Assembly (NCBI RefSeq): GCF_030816015.1
Contig: NZ_JAUSXN010000001.1
Coordinates: forward strand, 5,084,001-5,148,000
Reading direction: 5' to 3'
DNA length: 64,000 nucleotides
Origin: Pedobacter sp. W3I1
GTDB lineage: Bacteria; Bacteroidota; Bacteroidia; Sphingobacteriales; Sphingobacteriaceae
In this document: positions 15,849 to 24,612 of the stretch, one piece after another
Layout of the letters: each line of letters begins with the position of its first letter
How positions within the stretch are numbered: position 1 is the first letter of the stretch
Program-made: the position numbers and the translations under genes
Notes under the pieces: model-generated
Seen by the model: the letters and a program-made list of their open reading frames with translations, nothing else
Told to the model about the DNA's origin: nothing
Databases searched by the model: none

Positions 15849-17376
15849 ATGAGTCAATCCATTAAAATCAAAAACGCTTTAATCTCAGTATATTATAAAG
15901 ATGGTTTGGAGCCATTGGTAAAATTGTTGGCCGCGCAAGGGGTACAATTATTTTCTACAGGTGGAACAGAACAATTCATCAAAGATTTTAAACCTTCCTG
16001 TTACGGCGGTTGAAGATTTAACAGGTTATCCATCTATTTTAGGCGGACGTGTTAAAACCTTACACCCAAAAGTATTTGGTGGAATTTTAAATCGTAGAGC
16101 ATTAGCTGGCGACCAGGAGCAGATTGCTGAATATGAAATTCCTGAAATTGACCTGGTTATCGTTGACTTATATCCTTTTGAAGAAACCGTAAAAGCAGGT
16201 GGAACACCAGAAGAAATTATCGAGAAAATCGATATCGGTGGTATTTCCTTAATCCGTGCCGCTGCCAAAAACTTCAACGATGTGGTGATTATCGCGTCGA
16301 AAAACGACTACCCTACTTTACAAGCCCAATTAGAAGCGCAAAATGGTGAAACTACTTTAGCACAGCGTAAAGCATTTGCTAAAAAAGCATTCCATACTTC
16401 TTCTCATTACGATACTGCCATTTTTAATTATTTCAATGCTGAAGAGCCGCTTGATGTTTTTAAACAAAGTGTAACTGAAGCTAAAACTTTACGTTATGGC
16501 GAAAACCCTCATCAAGGTGGTGTATTTTATGGCGATTTAGACGCGATGTTTACCAAATTGAATGGTAAAGAGCTTTCTTACAACAATTTGGTTGATGTGG
16601 ACGCAGCTGTTGCTTTGATCGACGAATTTGAAGATCCAACTTTTGCGATCTTAAAACATACAAATGCTTGTGGCATTGCCTCACGCCCTACTGTTAAACA
16701 AGCTTGGATTGATGCTTTAGCCTGCGATCCGGTTTCTGCTTTTGGTGGCGTACTGATTACCAATGTTGCGGTAGACTTAGAAACGGCCCAGGAAATTAAC
16801 AACTTGTTTTTCGAAGTTTTGATTGCTCCTTCTTACCAGGCAGAAGCGATTGAGTTATTCAGTAAAAAGAAAAACCGCGTTATTTTACAACGCAACGAGG
16901 TTGAATTGAGCAAAAAACAATTTAAAACATTATTAAACGGTGTAATTGAGCAGGACAAAGATTTAATTATCGAAGGTCCGGAGCAAATGACAACCGTTAC
17001 CGATAAAGCACCAACTGAACAAGAACTAAAAGACCTGTTCTTTGCTAACAAAATTGTAAAACATACTAAATCGAACACCATTGTTTTGGTTAAGGATGAT
17101 GTTTTAATTGCAAGCGGGGTTGGTCAAACTTCCCGTGTTGACGCCTTAAAACAAGCGATTGAAAAAGCAGCCTCTTTCGGATTCAGTGTTAAGGGTGCTG
17201 CAATGGCTTCTGATGCTTTCTTTCCTTTCCCTGACTGTGTTGAAATTGCTGCCGAAGCCGGAATTACAGCTGTTCTGCAACCAGGTGGATCGATTAAAGA
17301 TGCTGATTCTGTAGCGAAAGCAAACGAAAAAGGTATTGCAATGGTAACCACTGGGATAAGACACTTTAAACATTAG
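15849..17376 (+). pseudogene. purH: purH (AICAR transformylase/IMP cyclohydrolase), frameshifted
   Basis: The gene reads in one frame from ATG 15849 (MSQSIKIKNALISVYYKDG) up to FSTGGTEQFIKD, then in the +1 frame from LNLPVTAVEDLTGYP to the stop at 17376. The break falls at a run of four T residues (15986-15989); three would restore KDLNLP and give about 509 residues, the usual PurH length. The N-terminal MGS-like IMP cyclohydrolase domain (about 1-130) is therefore cut near residue 45, while the AICARFT domain (KTLRYGENPHQ, KHTNACGIA, GGSIKDADSV, TTGIRHFKH) is intact. The enzyme does the last two steps of IMP synthesis. Since purN is intact nearby, a sequencing error is as likely as a real mutation. 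Confidence 0.9.
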
Positions 17377-17699
17377 AAAGGTAGAAGGTAGAGGGTTTAA
17401 AGGCAGAGGGTTTTACCTATCGAAAGCTCAAATTCACCATGCAGGTATGAAACTTTGAGGGGCTTCCCCCTTTGGAGGGGGCAGGGGGAGGAAATTAGAA
17501 AAGCCGGATCCAAATAAACTAAACCCGACAGCAATGGTTTCCGATTTTCCGTCGGATTGAACGGATAGCTGGAGTGCTTTAACCTAAGAATTATAGGTTT
17601 TTATTCTCTAAACATTTTAATTGCCTTAAAAACAATTTAATAACTGAAGAAAATAAAACTTAAAACAATAAAAAAGCTATTTTTACATTAGGAATAGTA
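17377..17699. other. purH-mreB intergenic region with GC-rich hairpin
   Basis: This gap of about 320 bp holds a G/C-rich inverted repeat, CCCCCT with AGGGGG (about 17467-17482), inside a short GC-rich patch unlike the AT-rich surroundings. It may end purH transcription but has no T-tract. A second patch (about 17520-17575) has short CCGAC/GTCGG pairings. No open reading frame of interest is seen. Confidence 0.5.
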
Positions 17700-17707
17700 T
17701 AGATTTG
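17700..17707 (+). promoter_or_regulatory. -7 box of the mre operon
   Basis: TAGATTTG matches TAnnTTTG and lies 27 nt before the mreB ATG. The -33 element is weak (T-rich, no TTG). Confidence 0.5.
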
Positions 17708-17734
17708 ATAAAATAAAGAAAACATACCTTATAC

Positions 17735-18757
17735 ATGGGATTATTTAACTGGTTTACGCAAGAAGTTGCCATCGATTTAGGCACAGCGAATACCCTGATT
17801 ATACATAACGACAAAGTAGTTGTAGATGAGCCATCTATCGTTGCTTTTGATCGTACTACAAACAAAGTCATTGCTATAGGTCGTCAGGCAATGCAAATGG
17901 AGGGTAAAACCCACGATAATATTAAAACCGTACGCCCATTAAAGGATGGTGTAATTGCTGATTTCAATGCTGCTGAGGCAATGATTAAAGGGATGATCCG
18001 TATGCTCAATGGCGGTAAAGGCTGGATGTTTCCTTCTTTACGTATGGTAATCTGTATTCCATCTGGTATTACTGAAGTAGAAAAACGTGCTGTGCGCGAT
18101 TCTGCTGAAATTGCCGGGGCTAAAGAGGTATACTTAATTCATGAGCCAATGGCAGCTGCCGTAGGTATCGGGATTGATGTAGAAGAGCCAATGGGTAACA
18201 TGATTATCGATATAGGTGGCGGTACGACAGAAATTGCGGTTATCGCTTTATCAGGTATCGTGTGCGATCAATCTATCCGCGTTGCGGGAGATAACTTCGA
18301 CTCTGATATCGTAAACTACATCCGCCGCCAACACAACATTATGATTGGTGACCGTACCGCTGAAAAAATTAAAATTGAAGTTGGTGCAGCTTTACCTGAG
18401 TTACAGGATGCTCCTGCCGATTTCGCGGTTCAAGGTCGCGATTTAATGACCGGTGTACCCAAACAGATCACTGTATCATATACCGAAATTGCACACTGCC
18501 TAGATAAGTCGATCTCTAAAATTGAAGAAGCCATTTTAAAAGCTTTAGAGATTACTCCTCCAGAACTTTCGGCAGATATTTACCAAACTGGTATTTATTT
18601 AACCGGTGGTGGTGCATTGTTAAGAGGTTTAGATAAGCGTGTAGCTGCTAAAACAAAATTACCTGTTCACGTTGCAGAAGATCCGCTTCGTGCTGTAGTT
18701 CGTGGAACTGGCATCGCCCTTAAAAATATTGGTGGATATAAATTCTTAATGCAATAA
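17735..18757 (+). CDS. mreB: Rod shape-determining protein MreB
   Basis: A 340-residue actin-fold ATPase. Motifs include the phosphate-1 loop VAIDLGTANTLI near the N-terminus, the phosphate-2 loop MIIDIGGGTTEIAVI, and YLTGGGALLRGL in the adenosine region. MreB filaments guide cell-wall synthesis along the long axis. It is the first gene of mreB-mreC-mreD-mrdA-rodA, with a -7 box upstream. An 83-nt gap before mreC contains a stem-loop (18763-18814). Confidence 0.98.
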   Translation: MGLFNWFTQEVAIDLGTANTLIIHNDKVVVDEPSIVAFDRTTNKVIAIGRQAMQMEGKTHDNIKTVRPLKDGVIADFNAAEAMIKGMIRMLNGGKGWMFPSLRMVICIPSGITEVEKRAVRDSAEIAGAKEVYLIHEPMAAAVGIGIDVEEPMGNMIIDIGGGTTEIAVIALSGIVCDQSIRVAGDNFDSDIVNYIRRQHNIMIGDRTAEKIKIEVGAALPELQDAPADFAVQGRDLMTGVPKQITVSYTEIAHCLDKSISKIEEAILKALEITPPELSADIYQTGIYLTGGGALLRGLDKRVAAKTKLPVHVAEDPLRAVVRGTGIALKNIGGYKFLMQ

Positions 18758-18762
18758 CATTT

Positions 18763-18814
18763 AGTTTGGAGTTTGGGGTTGTGAGCTTGGAGTTTTCCAC
18801 TCAGACTCCAAACT
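18763..18814. repeat. Intercistronic stem-loop between mreB and mreC
   Basis: AGTTTGGAGT (18763-18772) and ACTCCAAACT (18805-18814) form a perfect 10-bp inverted repeat with a 32-nt loop and no T-tract. It could stabilise the mreB 3' end or set the expression ratio of mreB to the downstream genes. Confidence 0.5.
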
Positions 18815-18839
18815 TTTAACTCCCAACTCAATTACTCGG

Positions 18840-19679
18840 ATGCGTAACCTTTGGATTTTCATCAGCAGATACAACGCATTTTTCTTATTTATCATTTTTT
18901 TTATTGTTGGGATCTACCTAACGGTGAAAAACAACTCCTATCAGCGAAGCGTAACCTTAAACTCAAGCAATGAGGTAGTTGGCACTGCATACGAAAGGTT
19001 AAATGTTTTTAAAAGATATTTAAACCTGGGTATGGTTAACGATAGCCTTGCTGCAGAAAACGCTAAGCTTAAAAGCCAGTTACTGGGATTAACTACGGTA
19101 GATACAGCCAAAGATGTAAAGGTAATAGATACGGTTACCAATCAGCAATACACATATCTGGCAGCCAAAGTGGTTAAAAATTCGATCACTTTACGCAATA
19201 ACGTAATGACCATTAATAAAGGCACTGTTGATGGCATTAAAAGCGGCATGGCCGTTATCGCGCCTCAACGTGGAGTAGTTGGCTTTATCCGTGATGTTTC
19301 TGCACATTTAGCAACGATCCAATCGCTATTGCATAAAGACACTAAGATTAGTGTAACCTTGAAAAAGAATAATGCGCTTGGCTCATTAGTTTGGGGCGAC
19401 GGAAATTTCGATATTAAAAAGGCATTTGTTAAAGAGGTGCCCAACCATATTAAAATGTACGTTGGTGATAGTGTGATTACTTCTGGTTACGGATCTTTTC
19501 CTGCCGGGATTTTGGTTGGAAAAATCAGCAAGGCAAATGTGGCCACGAATGATAATTTCTTATCAGCAGAATTAAATTTATTTACTGACTTTAGCACATT
19601 GCAATATGTATATGTGGTTAAAGATAAAAAAGCCGAAGAGCAAAAGGCTTTGGAAAGCTTAGTTAAACCGAATGAATAG
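18840..19679 (+). CDS. mreC: Rod shape-determining protein MreC
   Basis: A 279-residue protein with one N-terminal membrane helix (about 11-29, FFLFIIFFIVGIYLTV), a periplasmic coiled coil (about 60-85) and the two-barrel MreC domain (KVVKNSITLRNNVMTINKG..., VVGFIRDVSAHLATIQSLLH, GSFPAGILVGKI). It links cytoplasmic MreB to periplasmic wall enzymes. Its stop overlaps the mreD start by 8 nt, so the two are translationally coupled. Confidence 0.96.
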   Translation: MRNLWIFISRYNAFFLFIIFFIVGIYLTVKNNSYQRSVTLNSSNEVVGTAYERLNVFKRYLNLGMVNDSLAAENAKLKSQLLGLTTVDTAKDVKVIDTVTNQQYTYLAAKVVKNSITLRNNVMTINKGTVDGIKSGMAVIAPQRGVVGFIRDVSAHLATIQSLLHKDTKISVTLKKNNALGSLVWGDGNFDIKKAFVKEVPNHIKMYVGDSVITSGYGSFPAGILVGKISKANVATNDNFLSAELNLFTDFSTLQYVYVVKDKKAEEQKALESLVKPNE

Positions 19680-20187
19680 TAGAATCATAATTGTAAATGT
19701 GATCAGGTGGTTTTTACTACTTTTTGTGCAGATATTCTTGCTTAAGAATATGGGCTTTTATGATCTTTCAACACCATTCATTTATGTATTATTTTTACTC
19801 CTGCTTCCCTTCGGCATACCCAACATTTTGTTGTATTTACTGGCTTTTGGAACAGGCTTAACACTTGATGCTTTTTATGATACCATGGGTGTACACGCTA
19901 CGGCCTGTGTGGTATTGGCTTTTGTAAGAATTTCTTTTATTTCAATAAGTTTAAACCGCGACGCAATTGATGACCCAGAACCATCGTTAAGTTATATGGG
20001 TTTCCAATGGTTTTCACTTTATGCTTTTCTCTGCGTTGTTGCACACCACCTGGTGCTGTTCTTTTTAGAAACATTCAGGCTAACCGAAATTGGTTATACC
20101 TTAATGAGATGCGGCTTAAGTTGTATCTTTACGCTGCTTATTATTTTATTGGTAGAGTTTATATTCTATAGAAGAACACCACGCTAA
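19672..20187 (+). CDS. mreD: Rod shape-determining protein MreD
   Basis: A 171-residue membrane protein with about five to six hydrophobic helices, as expected for MreD. Sequence conservation in this family is low, so the call rests largely on its place between mreC and the PBP2 gene, its size and its topology. It overlaps mreC by 8 nt and shares one base with the next start codon (TAATG). Confidence 0.9.
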   Translation: MNSRIIIVNVIRWFLLLFVQIFLLKNMGFYDLSTPFIYVLFLLLLPFGIPNILLYLLAFGTGLTLDAFYDTMGVHATACVVLAFVRISFISISLNRDAIDDPEPSLSYMGFQWFSLYAFLCVVAHHLVLFFLETFRLTEIGYTLMRCGLSCIFTLLIILLVEFIFYRRTPR

Positions 20188-22196
20188 TGGATCAGTTATT
20201 TAACCGAAAATATATCGTTCAAGGATTATTTATTGTAATCGCCCTGATTTTATTAGGGAAGTTATTTTACATCCAGATTATTAGCGATGCGGCTTTCGTT
20301 TCTGCCGAAAGTAATGTGCTACGAAAAATCTATAAATACCCGGCGCGGGGTGCCATTCTAGACCGGAACATGAAGGTGATTGTACAGAATGAACCTGTTT
20401 ACGACTTAATGGTTACACCAAACGAAGTAAAACCTTTTGATACATTAGCACTTGCACAGGCATTAGACATTACTTTTGAGGATGTGCGGAAAAACCTTAA
20501 AAAAGCAAGGGGTAAGTCAACCTATCAGGCTACCCCGTTTCTGAAACAGATTTCGGTTCAAAGTTATGCCCGTTTACAGGAAACACTTTACCGTTTCCCA
20601 GGATTTAGAACGCAAGACAGAACCATCAGGCATTATCCGGATAGTGTTGGTGGACAGTTATTTGGTTATGTAAAAGAAGTAAGCCCCGTTGATATCGAAA
20701 AATCGGAAGGGTTTTACAAACCTGGCGATTATAAGGGCAAAAGTGGTTTAGAGTTTTCTTATGAAGAAACTTTAAGGGGCAAAAAGGGCGTAATTAATAC
20801 GGTGTATGATGCGCACAATACCCCGCAAGGAAGTTATGCTGATGGCAAATACGATGTAAACGCGGTTTCGGGAGAAAGATTGATCTCAGGGATTGATATG
20901 AGAATCCAAAAACTTGGTGAAGAATTGATGATGAATAAGGTTGGCGCAATTGTAGCCATCGAACCAGCTACCGGAGAAATTCTTTCACTGGTCAGTAGCC
21001 CTGGCTACGATCCAAATCTTTTGGTGGGTAGAAACCAGGGGAACAACTACATGGAGTTTATTGTGGGTAATCCATATCGTCCATCTTTAGTAAGACCGAT
21101 AATGGGTTACTACCCACCGGGATCTTCGTTTAAGCCGGTTGATGCACTGATCGGATTGCAAGAAGGCGTAATCGATCCCAATACCACATTCTTTTGTCCG
21201 CACTATTATCAGGCCGGAAATAGAAAAATTAAATGCGAACACTTTGATGGTTCAATTTCACTGAGAAGAGGCATTGCCCGTTCCTGCAATACTTACTTTT
21301 GTTATGTTTTTCAGAAGTTAATTACCAAAAACGGCATGAAAAACCAAAGACAAACTTACCAGGAATGGCGTGATAAAGTGGCTAAATTTGGTTTCGGATC
21401 AAAACTCGATATTGATATGCCCTATGAAAGAAAGGGATATTTTTATACCGCAGATCACTATGATAAAATTTATGGTAAAAGATGGGGTTATACCAACGTA
21501 ATTTCGCAGGCTATTGGCCAGGGTGAGATTACCGCTACCCCATTGCAAATGGCCAATGCGATGGCCATAATTGCTAACCGTGGTTATTATATTAAACCTC
21601 ACTTAATTAAAGGTATAGGCGATAAAAACCTGGTTAAAAAAGAATATGTGGTTAAAAATTATGTGGGTGTAGATGCCAAACATTTCGAACCCGTAATTGA
21701 TGGTATGCAGGATGCCGTAAACACCAGCTGGGGAACCGCCATACTCTCACGGATTCCTGATGTGGTACTTTGCGGAAAAACAGGAACGGTACAAAACCCT
21801 CATGGCAAAAACCACTCCGTATTTATAGGCTTTGCACCACGCGATAATCCGAAAATTGCGATTGCCGTAATTGTAGAAAATGCAGGTTTTGGCAGCACAT
21901 ATGCAGCACCAATAGCGAGTTATATGATCGAAAAGTACCTTAAAGGGAGTATTAGTGGTGCCCGCGCAGCTCAGGCAGAATGGATGAAGAATCAAAATTT
22001 ACTTCCTTTACTAATCGACAAAACAAAAAAGATCAAATTAACGAAGGCAGATAGCCTGTTGCTTAAAAAGGCAGATTCAACCAAAAGGATAAAAGATAGT
22101 TTGAGAATTAAATCGGCAATAATAAAACAAACGGTTACCACAAAACCTAAAGAATTAAAATCAGTAATCATCGATAAACCTGTAATCCAGAAATAA
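20187..22196 (+). CDS. mrdA: Penicillin-binding protein 2 (elongasome transpeptidase)
   Basis: A 669-residue class B PBP. It has an N-terminal membrane helix (about 9-29), a pedestal/dimerisation domain (FPGFRTQDRTIRHYPDS region) and a transpeptidase domain with S313-S-F-K316 (active serine), SCN in ARSCNTYFCY, and K531-T-G. It crosslinks peptidoglycan during elongation with RodA, encoded 1 nt downstream. The C-terminal 60 residues are a lysine-rich tail (KKADSTKRIKDSL and similar) that is not part of the core enzyme. Confidence 0.96.
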   Translation: MDQLFNRKYIVQGLFIVIALILLGKLFYIQIISDAAFVSAESNVLRKIYKYPARGAILDRNMKVIVQNEPVYDLMVTPNEVKPFDTLALAQALDITFEDVRKNLKKARGKSTYQATPFLKQISVQSYARLQETLYRFPGFRTQDRTIRHYPDSVGGQLFGYVKEVSPVDIEKSEGFYKPGDYKGKSGLEFSYEETLRGKKGVINTVYDAHNTPQGSYADGKYDVNAVSGERLISGIDMRIQKLGEELMMNKVGAIVAIEPATGEILSLVSSPGYDPNLLVGRNQGNNYMEFIVGNPYRPSLVRPIMGYYPPGSSFKPVDALIGLQEGVIDPNTTFFCPHYYQAGNRKIKCEHFDGSISLRRGIARSCNTYFCYVFQKLITKNGMKNQRQTYQEWRDKVAKFGFGSKLDIDMPYERKGYFYTADHYDKIYGKRWGYTNVISQAIGQGEITATPLQMANAMAIIANRGYYIKPHLIKGIGDKNLVKKEYVVKNYVGVDAKHFEPVIDGMQDAVNTSWGTAILSRIPDVVLCGKTGTVQNPHGKNHSVFIGFAPRDNPKIAIAVIVENAGFGSTYAAPIASYMIEKYLKGSISGARAAQAEWMKNQNLLPLLIDKTKKIKLTKADSLLLKKADSTKRIKDSLRIKSAIIKQTVTTKPKELKSVIIDKPVIQK

Positions 22197-22197
22197 A

Positions 22198-23460
22198 ATG
22201 CAGCAGCAACAGGGAAACCGTTTTTTCTTTAATGTAGATTGGATTACTGTTTTAATCTATATTGCCTTATGTGCTATTGGTTTTGTCAATATTTATGCTT
22301 CCGTTCCGCCAGAACAAACAGCGGTGTTTGGCTTTAGCACGCTTTACGGCAAACAGCTAATTTACATCATCACGGGTTTAATTTTAGGTTTATCTATCTT
22401 ATTATTTGATGGAAGGCTTTTCAATGTCTTCTCGCCCTTTATTTATGGTAGCACGTTACTGTTGCTAATGGCCGTATTGGTAATCGGGAATAAAGTAGCC
22501 GGGAACCAGGCATGGATTGCGATAGGCTCTTTTAAACTTCAGCCCGCTGAATTTGCCAAGTTCGGTACGGCATTACTTTTAGCAAGGTATGTAGGCGCAT
22601 TTAACCCCAAATTCCGGGATATTAAATCGATTATGATTGCTGGATTAATCGTGGCTGCACCATTATTGTTAATTATGCTTCAGCCCGATACCGGTTCGGC
22701 GCTGGTGTTTCTTGCATTTATGTTTCCACTTTATCGCGAGGGTTTATCAGGTTATTTTCTATTGATATTTTTGGGAATGATTGTGCTGTTCATTGCCGAT
22801 TTCTTAGTACCAACCTATATCTTAATTATCATTATTACCACTATTGCCGGCCTCTTTATTTACAACAACAGGAGAAAACAAAAAATAATCTTCTCTACTG
22901 TTTTGGTAACTGTTTTCGCTATTGGCTATCTGTTTTTAATAAAAATTGCCTACGAAAAAGTTTTAGCTCCCCATCAACGTAACCGTATCGAATTAATGTT
23001 AGGACTTAAAACCGATAATAAAGGAGCGGGCTATAATGTTATTCAATCGCAAATTGCCATAGGATCGGGGCAAGCAACCGGCCGTGGATTTTTACAGGGC
23101 ACACAAACCAAATATGGTTACGTACCCGAGCAAAGTACCGATTTTATTTTCTCTACCATCGGCGAAGAGTGGGGATTTTTAGGTTGTTCAGTAGTGATTG
23201 GCCTTTACATATTCTTATTACTCAGATTGATTAATCTGGCAGAAAGGCAGCGATCAACCTTCTCCAGGGTGTATGGCTACAGCGTAGCATGTATCCTCTT
23301 TTTCCACGTTTTTATTAATATCGGGATGACGATCGGTATTATTCCCGTAATTGGAATTCCCCTACCCTTAATTAGCTATGGTGGTTCGTCGCTTTGGAGT
23401 TTCACCATCTTGCTGTTTATCTTTTTGAAGCTGGACTCTAACCGGATGGGATTTATTTAG
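22198..23460 (+). CDS. rodA: Rod shape-determining protein RodA, SEDS glycosyltransferase
   Basis: A 420-residue protein with about ten membrane helices and the SEDS signatures LQPAEFAKFG, MLQPDTGSALVF and the C-terminal PLPLISYGGSSL. RodA polymerises lipid II glycan strands with PBP2. It begins one base after the mrdA stop codon and is the last gene of the mre operon. A loop between helices (about 215-265) includes several extra hydrophobic residues. No clear terminator follows; the next 1.15 kb are repeat-rich. Confidence 0.96.
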   Translation: MQQQQGNRFFFNVDWITVLIYIALCAIGFVNIYASVPPEQTAVFGFSTLYGKQLIYIITGLILGLSILLFDGRLFNVFSPFIYGSTLLLLMAVLVIGNKVAGNQAWIAIGSFKLQPAEFAKFGTALLLARYVGAFNPKFRDIKSIMIAGLIVAAPLLLIMLQPDTGSALVFLAFMFPLYREGLSGYFLLIFLGMIVLFIADFLVPTYILIIIITTIAGLFIYNNRRKQKIIFSTVLVTVFAIGYLFLIKIAYEKVLAPHQRNRIELMLGLKTDNKGAGYNVIQSQIAIGSGQATGRGFLQGTQTKYGYVPEQSTDFIFSTIGEEWGFLGCSVVIGLYIFLLLRLINLAERQRSTFSRVYGYSVACILFFHVFINIGMTIGIIPVIGIPLPLISYGGSSLWSFTILLFIFLKLDSNRMGFI

Positions 23461-23525
23461 TCCTAAGTCGGAAGTCTTTAGTCTGAAGTCGATAAAATAC
23501 ATAAGGTCATCTTGTAGAAAGATAC

Positions 23526-23560
23526 GTCATCCTGAATTTATTTCAGGATCTAAATGATTA
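23526..23560. repeat. REP-like palindrome, family A (single unit)
   Basis: CGTCATCCTGAA, TTTA, TTTCAGGATCT: one unit of the repeat seen as inverted pairs at 3261-3326 and 5125-5199. Confidence 0.65.
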
Positions 23561-23587
23561 ATCCCGAATAGATTTTCAAAGGTACAA

Positions 23588-23652
23588 ATGCCAATCTCAT
23601 GCATCCTCGTTATTCCAAAGGAATCACTTTGTGACAAACGAGGACGATCTTG
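23588..23652. repeat. CATCCTCGTT hairpin repeat, copy 1
   Basis: Contains GCCAATCTCATGCATCCTCGTT-like sequence, a 26-nt loop, then AAACGAGGACGATC. CATCCTCGTT/AACGAGGAC arms recur at 24494-24536 and 37280-37312. Confidence 0.6.
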
Positions 23653-23945
23653 GCTTCGTGTTCACTTTTATCGCCTGCCTGCTGCAGGCATGGGTTTAGG
23701 TGGGCAGTTCTGTGCTACTATTTTGCGTTAATAAACCCAACTTAACGGAAATCCTTTTTGGAAAAATCATATTTTCCATTAAAGGTAAATTTACAAAAAG
23801 ATTGAAGTGGTGGTGGGACTACAGCACCAATGAAAAACTGAACAATCATTTCCTAATCATTTACGAAATTGGAATTGTTCATTTATAATCAGGTTTCTTA
23901 GGCTAGAGTTGGTATTAAAAGAGATGTGTCATCTTGTCCCCAATT

Positions 23946-24452
23946 TTCCTATCGTGTGGACACATCTTTTTCAAGAATGGTTTAGGCATCATGCTAGCTG
24001 GCTTTAATAAACCACAGTCTTTACCGAAGAATGCCGTCAATCCCAAGGGCCGGAGAAATCAAAAAAACAGTTGCAGGGAAGAACAAATAGTACTGCCAAA
24101 CCTAAAACGCAGTGGTTTTGTGTTCATAGCCGCTAATTTAAAGCTTTAAGAAATATTGAACACAAAACGAAGTGCCGCTGTTTTTTTGATGCGTGTAGGA
24201 TTGTGTAAAAGGCCCATTGCTGGATTGACAAAGCGCTTTGGGTACTTTGGCGCTCCAAAGTACCATGCCACCGCGGCGTAGAGCGGCAAAAAAAAATCAA
24301 CATTTATCTCCAAACTATAGTTTTTAAGATATCAAGCTTGTTATTAGCAGAAAGATGCTGATCCCAAAGCTTCGGGACAGCATGACGATCGCCTTAGAGA
24401 TATGCGCTAAAAACAAATACAGGCTGATGTAGATGTGTCCACACGATAGGAA
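23946..24452. repeat. 507-bp non-coding element with 22-bp perfect terminal inverted repeats
   Basis: The left end (23946-23967, TTCCTATCGTGTGGAC...) and right end (24431-24452, ...GTCCACACGATAGGAA) are exact reverse complements over 22 bp. Inside are nested perfect inverted repeats: AAAAAAACAG (24061-24070) with CTGTTTTTTT (24178-24187), GTTTTGTGTTCA (24115-24126) with TGAACACAAAAC (24157-24168), and GGTACTTTGG (24241-24250) with CCAAAGTACC (24255-24264). The short open frames across it look non-coding. A MITE-like or structured-RNA element fits; no target duplication was seen. Confidence 0.65.
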
Positions 24453-24493
24453 TGTTCGGGATCAGGATCTAAGAGATCTATCTATGGCATTGC

Positions 24494-24536
24494 AAATGCC
24501 AATCTCAAACATCCTCGTTAAAAACGAGGACGATGA
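24494..24536. repeat. CATCCTCGTT hairpin repeat, copy 2
   Basis: GCCAATCTCAAACATCCTCG followed by TTAAAAACGAGGACGATG, a compact version of the element at 23588-23652 with a 3- to 4-nt loop. Confidence 0.6.
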
Positions 24537-24612
24537 ATTATAGCCATGAAACAAATTCGGTATGACTACCGTGGTGTAATGCTATTCGCCAAACGCCTTA
24601 TGCTCCTCGCTC

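Noticed and set aside
15961..17376. Separate gene starting with GTG at 15961
   Set aside because: The N-terminal residues before LNLPVTAVED are an out-of-frame read of purH; the frame is simply the second part of the shifted gene.
23700..24149. Two short plus-strand open frames in the repeat region
   Set aside because: Low-complexity, no recognised features, and partly within the inverted-repeat element; no promoter or start context.
23946..24452. Complete insertion sequence
   Set aside because: The element has inverted ends but no open frame large enough for a transposase and no visible target-site duplication.
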